DNA from: Diphasiastrum complanatum
Lineage: Eukaryota > Streptophyta > Lycopodiopsida > Lycopodiales > Lycopodiaceae
Direction: 5' to 3'
Assembly (NCBI GenBank): GCA_029204225.1
Contig: CM055098.1
Coordinates: 52,286,728-52,350,727 of the forward strand
Length of the DNA stretch: 64,000 bases
Shown: positions 53,721 through 61,812 of the stretch, in pieces
Layout: every line of letters begins with the position of its first letter
Numbering within the stretch: position 1 is the first letter of the stretch
The notes under the pieces: generated by a model
Told to the model about the DNA's origin: nothing
Databases searched by the model: none
Seen by the model: the letters and a program-made list of their open reading frames with translations, nothing else
Program-made: the position numbers and the translations under genes

Positions 53721-54880
53721 TGGTTGGCTTCTATTTACAGTAAGTATTCCATTTTTGGTGATATTTGGATGTTTGATCAAGTTCTAGCATGATTTTGCAT
53801 TGCTTTGTTGATCAAATCTTACTAACCTTTGTTTTGTGAGTTGAACTTGTGGATCAAAAGCATATTTCAGGTCTATTGAAGATCAGAGGCTGAAAAGAAA
53901 CTATTTTGGATCAGATCATAACACCTAATCATTTGTGATTGTGAGGCTTGTGCATATTCAATACTAACAATGTTCTTTTCAATCCTATTGTTGACAATCT
54001 CCATTCTTGGATGAACACTCTCCTTAAGTGGATGAAACTTCTCCTTAAGTGGATGACAAATGCTCTTTTGAGTGAGTTGTAATTCTCCTAAAGGCTGAGC
54101 AAAGCTCCCATTTGGATGAAAGATCCCCTTTTTTGGGTGAACATATTGTAAGCTCCATTGTGAAGAGCATATTGTAAAGATTGTCATCAATTTTGGCATA
54201 AATTTTGGTGTACTTTGTTGAGCATGTAAGTAACTCTCCTTATGTAATTTGATTGGAGCATTTGCTGGAAGGTGTTAACCATTATGCAAGTGTGTTTTCA
54301 GGTTCTTAACAGGTTGAGGAACATTCTCATGTGAAGTGATCTTAGATCTACATCTAAACACCAAGATTTGACAAGATAGTGAAGCTAGTCTTGTGATTCA
54401 CTAAGTGTGCTCATTCATTCACCTCTAAATCTTGTATTTATCACTTGCTGGAGTTTATAACCTTTTAGAAGTGTGGTTTACATGTGGTTTTACAGGTTGA
54501 ATCAATATCTTAGTGTGTTGATCATATGTTGATCAAGTTTGTTCATTACTAGGTAATCTTGGCATCCTAGTTTTGGGTATTTTCTAAGAATGCAAGTAAC
54601 TCTTCACACCATAACTTGATTTGGTCACTTGCTGGAAAGTTTGAGAGCTTAAGCAAGAGTGTGTTCAGGTTGGTTTGATTTTGTAATCCATTCTTAGTGT
54701 GTGCAAAGTGTTGCATGTGTTTCAATCTTCCTTTCTATGCTTGGAAACCATCTAGGTTCAAGATAGAAGTGTTTTAGGGTCCTAAATCTTCATAGATCTC
54801 TTTATCTATCATTTGTTGAGAGAAAAGTGAGTGCTAAGTGCTTTAGGACAGAACCTAAAAGTTGAAGAAACATTAGAATC
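53721..54880 (+). other. Long leader with short repeats
   Basis: Non-coding. CTCCTTAAGTGGATGA is repeated at about 54010 and 54032, and a block CACTTGCTGGA...GTGTG..TTCAGGTT recurs in diverged form near 54250, 54440 and 54615. Confidence 0.6.
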
Positions 54881-55136
54881 ATGGCTTCCAATGGTGGGAT
54901 CATGCTAGAGTCTAGTGAAAGGTTGAGTTCATCAAACTACTCTACTTGGAAAGTGAGGATGGAGTCCTTACTTGAGTTGAATGAACTCATGGACATAGTT
55001 GCAGAAATTGAAGAGAGACCTCTCACACTTCAAGAGCAACAAAGGTTTGATAAGAAGGCCAAAAGGGCTCTTCATATCATTAAAATGAATGTTACAAATG
55101 AACTTCTCAAGGAAGTTGGAAAGTGTCAAAGTGCGT
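54881..55136 (+). pseudogene. Fam-1-type gag N-terminus, truncated
   Basis: ATG 54881 opens MASNGGIMLESSERLSSSNY, STWKVRMESLLELNELMDIV, KRALHIIKMNVTNELLKEVG, then breaks after KCQSA at about 55137 and reads into a TAG. The start matches the intact Fam-1 polyprotein closely. The rest of the element has been replaced by Fam-5 leader DNA. Confidence 0.88.
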
Positions 55137-55137
55137 A

Positions 55138-55654
55138 GGGGTCCAACTCCGTACTGTCCACATGTGTGGGCACATTTGAACCTACATTTAATGCATGGTA
55201 TTCATTTGATCCAAAAAAATTCAATTTGTGAGCCGTTGGTGTAATTTTTGGTGGAGATCGTAGGATAATCTACCAAGATCATTTGCCATTGATTAGATTT
55301 GAATTTGTTTCATGGAATCTAATTAATCTAGGCTGAGTTCAAGTCCTATTAAGGTTAAAAACAGGTCTTGAAATTACACCAAGAAGGAAGAAAGAGATTA
55401 AGTCATTTTTTTGTCCAAAAATAGCCAAAATTGGCAAGATTTGATTGTAAGTAGATTTCACATCATCTTATCTTCATTCCAACTTTGTGAGGGAGTGCTA
55501 GAACTGAGATTATAAGTCCATTTGTTGAATTAGAAATCTAATTTGAGTGAAAAACTACAAGAGAGAGACCTTAGTGAGTTTCTAGAGACAATCAAATCCA
55601 TTTCTTGGCAAGATTTGTTTGAAAGTAGTTTTCACTTCATCTTATCTTCATTCC
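55138..55654 (+). repeat. Fam-5 leader fragment
   Basis: It matches 47458-47965 from GGGGTCCAA.TCCGTACT to ATCTTATCTTCATTC and includes CCACATGTGTGGG. It is cut by the Fam-4 LTR start at 55655. No coding. Confidence 0.87.
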
Positions 55655-56336
55655 TGTTAAAAATTCACAATTCTAGCTTGACTAGTTTTGGTCATATGAC
55701 TTGTAAATAGTTAGATGGTCATGATGTGGCTTGTCACACGTGCCAAATAGCATAGGATTCCATTCATAAGGATGTTCTCAGGTAGACCTAAGTGTTAGAA
55801 CCTTTGGAATGAGTCCAAATTATGCTTAGATACAAGGGAGAAGAAATAGGAGCTATTTTTGGTAATTTTTGCATTGTTGAGGGATCTCCAAGATTCCAAC
55901 CCTAACTTGGTAGGGATGAAAGATCCACCAAAATTAGCATTAGGGATAGGTTTAGGGCTACTCATACCTGCCCAAAACCGTGATGGATCATGTATATATA
56001 GGTGATGATATCTCACCAAAATCAATCAAGCAATTTCATGTTTTTTCTCTCATAATGGTGCAATTGCTCTCTATGTTCATAATTGTTTGAGTACTTGTGA
56101 TTACTAATGATTATAGGATTGAATGTAGGTCTGGTGTACAGTACTCAGACTGTGGGAGGCCGTACTTTCACACGTGTGAAGCCTTCTTCAAGGATTTGGG
56201 CCATTTAGTGAGGTTCAAACATAGATTTTTGATGGATTTTGATGGTTCAACTTGTGCTAATCTTATGAAATCATAATCTATTGTTTCCCTCATCATTTCA
56301 AGTGTTTTAGGATCCTTATTTGCTGTAATTTTTACA
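55655..56336 (+). repeat. Fam-4 5' LTR, 682 bp
   Basis: TGTTAAAAAT to ATTTTTACA. TATATATA is at 55993-56000, the GTACAGTACT and GGCCGTAC blocks at 56131-56164 and the palindrome at 56167-56180. A partial CACACGTG near 55736 lies in U3. Confidence 0.97.
55993..56000 (+). promoter_or_regulatory. TATA box of the Fam-4 LTR promoter
   Basis: TATATATA about 340 bp into the LTR; the same box is at 61469-61476 in the 3' LTR. Confidence 0.7.
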
Positions 56337-56348
56337 TGGTATCAGAGC
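56337..56348 (+). other. Primer-binding site, initiator Met tRNA
   Basis: A perfect TGGTATCAGAGC directly after the LTR. Confidence 0.97.
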
Positions 56349-57147
56349 CTAAAGGCTGAAATGAGCTAAATCCTTGGTTTTCATTCAATTTGATCACAAT
56401 TTTTGATCTAAATCTTGTGTAGATTGGATCTTAGCATCTAGTATTGATTCTAGAACTCAAAGTGAGTCAAATACATTGGAGATTGGTGTTATGTGACTTC
56501 ATTTTCAGGTGTTTAGGTGTCTAAAACCAGAGGCAAAGTTGAATTCAATTCACATTACCAAGATAGCAAGTTTTGCTTGCTCCAAGCATTGATTTCTAAG
56601 CGAGTTTTGGAGGTGATTTCATAGAGAAGGCTTTCTAGCATTCAAGGAGAGGGAAGATCAGAGTTTTGGGGACTCTTCAAGGCTGTTCTAAGGTGTAGTA
56701 GGCACCTCCTAAAGTGATTTAGGTTCAGTCCAACCATTGCTTGACTTATGCACCAAATTAGATCAATTTTTCAGTAATTTTGATCATTTTTTGCTTGTGA
56801 TTGGATAGTAGATTGTGTTGCATCCTCATTAAGTTCCATTTAGATCTTTTACAAGTGATTTTGGAAGTATATTAGGTTGCTGAAACTCACTCTTGATCAG
56901 ATCATTTGGAAGCTTTAATGTTCTTTATAGAAAGAGGGGCAATTCTACTAGTATTGTCTACTTCAATCAAGCAAGTGCATTGTTTCTAGTATTCTATGAT
57001 TTGATTTTGTTAGAGATCATTCTTAGATCTTTATAGGAAGTCTATTACTGATCTTTTCAGGTCCCTAAGAAGTGGGATAAGGTAGACCTTCAATCAAATC
57101 AATAGAAGTAACCTTCATTTGTGTCAAGTCCTTGATTAGGAGACTAG
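56349..57147 (+). other. Fam-4 leader
   Basis: 799 bp, non-coding, nearly the same as the leader of the minus-strand copy (26135-26934). Confidence 0.88.
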
Positions 57148-60100
57148 ATGGCATCTATAAATGCATATCTTTTGGATACTAATGAAAGGCTCAACAAAAC
57201 TAACTATTCCATATGGAAAGTTAGAATGGAATCTATCATGATCATGCAAGATCTGATGGAAATTGTAAATGGTAAGGAGGGTGAACCTATTCATCCTCAA
57301 GAAAAAGCCAAATACATCAAGAGGTGCAATGTTGCACTACATTGCATAAAAATGAATGTTGCAAATGAACTCTTAAGAGAGGTAGGAGATTGCACTTCAG
57401 CTCAAGATGCTTGGGAGACTTTGCAAAAGGTCTATGAATCCAAGAACCAAACTAGAATGTTAGCTTTGAAGAATCAAATCTATAGAAGCTATCAAAAGAA
57501 AGGAGAGAGTGCACATACTTTTGTCCTAAGAGTAAAGGAATTGAACAAAGAGCTAGCCTTTATAGGTGACCCTATCAAGGATGAAGAGCTTGTTCAACTC
57601 ATATTGAATGGACTAAGCTTTGAATTTGACAATTTGGTTCAGGGATATGCAATTATGGGTAAGCTACCCATACTTGAAGAACTCCAAGGCACACTCATGG
57701 CCAAGGAATCAAGAAGGAGCCAAATGCAAGAGAGGATGGATAGGCTTTCCATCCAAGGTGGAGATGACCAAGCTCTCTTCACCAAAGGCAAAGGCAAGTC
57801 CAAAGGCAAAGGATCAACATTCAAGAAGTCTACAAAGATTGAGGATCAAGAAGGACCCCCAAAGGCATCTCCATCAACCACCAAAGTCAAGAAGGACAAA
57901 TCAAAGGTGAAGTGCTACTATTGTAGCAAGATGGGGCATTATGCCTCGGAATGCTTCAAGAGGAAGCAAGATCAAAGCCAAGCCAACATGAGCAAAGAGG
58001 AGGAGGAGGAGAGTTCACATGAGGACTCTCTCATGATGTCCATATTTTCTTCAACAAGCTTCAAAGGAGAAGATCCTTGGTGGATTGACTCGGGTGCTAG
58101 TTCACACATGACTAGTAAAAGGGAGTTTTTCTCTTCTCTCTTATCTTATGATGGACCTATAAAGTCTATCTTTACAGCAAATGATGAAGCTTGTAAGATT
58201 GAAGGAGTTGGTAGCATTCCCCTTTGCTTAGGATCTTCCAAAAAGATCAACATAGAAGGTGTTTTGTACATTCCTACAATAACAAAGAATCTACTAAGTG
58301 TTGGCCAAATGGTAGACAATGGTTTCAATGTTGACTTTTCTTCAAATGAATGTTTCATCAAGAAGAAGGGTAAGATAGTGGCTAAGGGCACTAGACTTGG
58401 CAAACTATATAAGCTGGATGCATTTGTGGATATTAATGTTGTCATGTTGGCCGAGAAGAGCAAGATATCTACCTTTACTTTATGGCACAAAAGACTTGGA
58501 CATGTCAACTCGGGTTCCATGGAGGCTATGATCAAGGAGGAGTATGCTTTAGGCCTACCAAGGTCTATTGGGAAGGAAGACAAGGTTTGTGAAGCTTGTG
58601 CCTTATCCAAGGCACATAAGAAGGTGTTTCCTAACTCCATCACAAAGTCATCTCATCCTCTTGAACTCATACACTCGGATGTGCACATTGCTAGCACCAA
58701 ATCTAATGGAGGTTCATCCATGTTTTTAACCTTCATTGATGACTACTCAAGATATTGTTGGGTGTTCTTACTTTCCTTCAAGTCTCAAGTATTTGATACT
58801 TTTGTAAAGTTCAAGTTGTTTGTGGAAAAGCATCATAATCATAGCATCAAGATTCTTAGAAGTGACAATGGTGGAGAATTCATCTCCAATGAGTTCAAGG
58901 CCTTTTGTGAGGAGGAAGGGATCAAGAAAGAGACTTCTTGTCCTTACACTCCTCAACAAAATGGAGTTGCTGAAAGAAGGAATAGAACATTATGTGAATG
59001 TTCTAAGGCTTTAAGATTAGATGCTTGTTTGCCCAAATCCTTTTGGGGTGAGTCTCTTGTATGTGCAAACTACTTGATGAATAGGGTGTCTTGCAAAGCA
59101 ATTGAAGGCAAAACTCCATATGAGATGTTGTATGGAAAGAAACCCAATCTTAATCACTTGAAAGTTTTTGGGTGTATATGTTATGTGCATGTGCCATTGG
59201 AAACAAGAACCAAGGAGGATCCATCTTCCACAAGTGGGATCATGCTTGGATATGCAAGCTCAAGCAAGGGCTACAAAGTCTATCTCCCATCCTTGAACAA
59301 ATTTGTTGTTTCAAGGGATGTCATCTTTGATGAACATCATATGCATATGCTTGAAGAAGGCTCAAGTGCTCCAACAATCAAGAAGAAGATGGCCGAGGAG
59401 CAAGATCTTGGTTTTGAGGAGGAGCTCATGGAGGAGCAAGCACCAAACCCACCTATCACACCAAGGAGATCTTCAAGGGAAAAAGTGGAGCCATCAAGGC
59501 TCACATATCAAGGCAAAGGACAGCAAGTTGAGGGTACATCATCCACTTCTTATGCTTTATCTAGTTTTGAAGAACCGTCTAATGTTGAAGATGCATTGAA
59601 CTCCAAAGAATGGTATAAAGCTATGTTGGATGAGTATGATGCCTTGATTGAGAATGAAACTTGGTTGCTTGTTGAGAGACCTCAAAGGAATGTAATAGGA
59701 TGCAAGTGGGTCTTCAAGCTTAAGTTGAATGCAAATGGGAGTGTTAACAAACATAAAGCAAGATTAGTTGCAAAAGGTTATGCTCAAGAGAGAGGGATAG
59801 ACTATGAGGAAACTTTTGCACCCGTGGCCAAGATGGTCACAATAAGACTAATCATTGCACTTGCATCACATTTTGGATGGATTCTATGTCAAATGGATGT
59901 CTCTAATGCTTTCTTGAATGGTTTTTTGGAAGAGGATATCTATATGGAGCAGCCACAAGGGTTCATCAAGCATGGAATGGAGAACAAAGTATGCCATCTC
60001 CAAAGAAGCATCTATGGCTTGAAGCAAGCCTCGAGATCTTGGAATTCAAGACTACATTGCTATCTTATTTCACTTTCTTTTGTTCAAAGTGAATATGATC

Positions 60101-61116
60101 CCACTCTTTACATTAAGTTTGATGATGTTGGTATTGTACTTTTACTCATTTATGTAGATGACATCATCATTAGTGGAAATAGTGTTGATGGTATTGAAAA
60201 AATCAAGATAGATCTATCCTTAGAGTTCAAGATGGTAGATCTAGGGTGTCTTCACTTCATCTTAGGCATAGAAGTACTTAGAGGGTCTGATTCTATCTTT
60301 ATAAGTCAAGTAAACTATGCTCAAAGTCTTTTGAAGAAGTTTAAGATGGAAGTATGCAAAAGTGTTGACACACCAATGGAGCAAGATGTAAAAGTGCCAA
60401 ATGAAGATGATGAAAGATCCTTCATGGACATCACTTTGTTTAGGAAACTTATAGGTTCCTTAATGTGGATCACTATAACTAGACCAGATCTTAGCTTTAG
60501 TGTATGTAGGTTGAGCCAATCCATGCAAAAGCCATTGAATATCCATTGGAAAAAGGCTAAGAGGATTCTAAGATACATCTCGGGTACATTGGATTTTGGG
60601 ATTCTATATAGAGGAGATGTGATTAACCTTCATGCATTTAGTGATTCAGATTTTGCAGGGGACAAGAGGGATAGGAAATCAACAAGTGCGTATTCAACTT
60701 TCATAGGAGAAGGTGTGGTTTCATGGCTTTCAAAAAAGCAAGAAACTATATCTCTATCTTCAACCGAGGCCGAGTACAAAGCTTTGACAACCACTACAAA
60801 GGAGGTACTTTGGATCAAGAGATTATTGGTGGAACTAAATATCATGGATTCAGAGGAGGCACCAATCATCTACAATGACAATATATCAGCCCAACACCTT
60901 GCATCTAACCCAATCTTCCATGCAAGATCTAAGCACATTGAGATATGCCATCACTTTGTGAGAGAAATGGTGCAAGCCAAGGAGATTGCTTTGGAGCATG
61001 TTCCAAGCAATGAATGTGTAGCTGATCTACTTACTAAACCACTTCAAAAGACACCTTTTATGAAGTTCAGATCATCACTTGGAGTGATTAGTAAAGCAAT
61101 GATTGAACCAAGCTAG
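57148..61116 (+). CDS. Fam-4 copia gag-pol polyprotein, intact (1322 aa)
   Basis: One open frame from ATG 57148 (ACTAGATGGCATC) to TAG 61116. By residue: gag (UBN2 type) about 1-200; basic linker 210-255; CCHC knuckle C256, C259, H264, C269; protease DSG 314-316; GAG-pre-integrase H447, H452, C481, C484; integrase D511, D573, E609 (35 residues between the last two); RT with first Asp 917 and YVDD at 1002-1005; RNase H D1166, E1207 or E1209, D1244. All catalytic residues I can name are present. The only comparable open frame in the window is the Fam-1 polyprotein (41515-45465); the two are diverged in gag and linker but share the whole architecture. Cleavage of the polyprotein is by its own protease. 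Confidence 0.97.
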   Translation: MASINAYLLDTNERLNKTNYSIWKVRMESIMIMQDLMEIVNGKEGEPIHPQEKAKYIKRCNVALHCIKMNVANELLREVGDCTSAQDAWETLQKVYESKNQTRMLALKNQIYRSYQKKGESAHTFVLRVKELNKELAFIGDPIKDEELVQLILNGLSFEFDNLVQGYAIMGKLPILEELQGTLMAKESRRSQMQERMDRLSIQGGDDQALFTKGKGKSKGKGSTFKKSTKIEDQEGPPKASPSTTKVKKDKSKVKCYYCSKMGHYASECFKRKQDQSQANMSKEEEEESSHEDSLMMSIFSSTSFKGEDPWWIDSGASSHMTSKREFFSSLLSYDGPIKSIFTANDEACKIEGVGSIPLCLGSSKKINIEGVLYIPTITKNLLSVGQMVDNGFNVDFSSNECFIKKKGKIVAKGTRLGKLYKLDAFVDINVVMLAEKSKISTFTLWHKRLGHVNSGSMEAMIKEEYALGLPRSIGKEDKVCEACALSKAHKKVFPNSITKSSHPLELIHSDVHIASTKSNGGSSMFLTFIDDYSRYCWVFLLSFKSQVFDTFVKFKLFVEKHHNHSIKILRSDNGGEFISNEFKAFCEEEGIKKETSCPYTPQQNGVAERRNRTLCECSKALRLDACLPKSFWGESLVCANYLMNRVSCKAIEGKTPYEMLYGKKPNLNHLKVFGCICYVHVPLETRTKEDPSSTSGIMLGYASSSKGYKVYLPSLNKFVVSRDVIFDEHHMHMLEEGSSAPTIKKKMAEEQDLGFEEELMEEQAPNPPITPRRSSREKVEPSRLTYQGKGQQVEGTSSTSYALSSFEEPSNVEDALNSKEWYKAMLDEYDALIENETWLLVERPQRNVIGCKWVFKLKLNANGSVNKHKARLVAKGYAQERGIDYEETFAPVAKMVTIRLIIALASHFGWILCQMDVSNAFLNGFLEEDIYMEQPQGFIKHGMENKVCHLQRSIYGLKQASRSWNSRLHCYLISLSFVQSEYDPTLYIKFDDVGIVLLLIYVDDIIISGNSVDGIEKIKIDLSLEFKMVDLGCLHFILGIEVLRGSDSIFISQVNYAQSLLKKFKMEVCKSVDTPMEQDVKVPNEDDERSFMDITLFRKLIGSLMWITITRPDLSFSVCRLSQSMQKPLNIHWKKAKRILRYISGTLDFGILYRGDVINLHAFSDSDFAGDKRDRKSTSAYSTFIGEGVVSWLSKKQETISLSSTEAEYKALTTTTKEVLWIKRLLVELNIMDSEEAPIIYNDNISAQHLASNPIFHARSKHIEICHHFVREMVQAKEIALEHVPSNECVADLLTKPLQKTPFMKFRSSLGVISKAMIEPS

Positions 61117-61119
61117 ATA

Positions 61120-61130
61120 GTGAGGAGGAG
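61120..61130 (+). other. Polypurine tract of Fam-4
   Basis: GTGAGGAGGAG directly before the 3' LTR, three bases after the pol stop. Confidence 0.88.
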
Positions 61131-61812
61131 TGTTAAAAATTCACAATTCTAGCTTGACTAGTTTTGGTCATATGACTTGTAAATAGTTAGATGGTCATGA
61201 TGTGGCTTGTCACACGTGCCAAATAGCATAGGATTCCATTCATAAGGATGTTCTCAGGTAGACCTAAGTGTTAGAACCTTTGGAATGAGTCCAAATTATG
61301 CTTAGATACAAGGGAGAAAAAATAGGAGCTATTTTTGGTAATTTTTGCATTGTTGAGGGATCTCCAAGATTCCAACCCTAACTTGGTAGGGATGAAAGAT
61401 CCACCAAAATTAGCATTAGGGATAGGTTTAGGGCTACTCATACCTGCCCAAAACCGTGATGGATCATGTATATATAGGTGATGATATCTCACCAAAATAA
61501 ATCAAGCAATTTCATGTTTTTTCTCTCATAATGGTGCAATTGCTCTCTATGTTCATAATTGTTTGAGTACTTGTGATTACTAATGATTATAGGATTGAAT
61601 GTAGGTCTGGTGTACAGTACTCAGACTGTGGGAGGCCGTACTTTCACACGTGTGAAGCCTTCTTCAAGGATTTGGGCCATTTAGTGAGGTTCAAGCATAG
61701 ATTTTTGATGGATTTTGATGGTTCAACTTGTGCTAATCTTATGAAATCATAATCTATTGTTTCCCTCATCATTTTAAGTGTTTTAGGATCCTTATTTGCT
61801 GTAATTTTTACA
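61131..61812 (+). repeat. Fam-4 3' LTR, 682 bp
   Basis: The same length as the 5' LTR. By eye the differences are one base each near 61317, 61496, 61695 and 61774. The palindrome is at 61643-61656. Confidence 0.97.

Larger units (their letters stand above)
55655..61812 (+). mobile_element. Complete Fam-4 copia element, plus-strand copy, open gag-pol
   Basis: Two 682-bp LTRs with about four differences, a perfect primer site, a 799-bp leader, an uninterrupted 1322-residue polyprotein and a polypurine tract. It appears fully competent and young. The flanks do not agree: left is Fam-5 leader (ATTCC), right is a minus-strand Fam-3 pol (CATTG), with no target duplication, so one side was rearranged after insertion. 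Confidence 0.96.
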
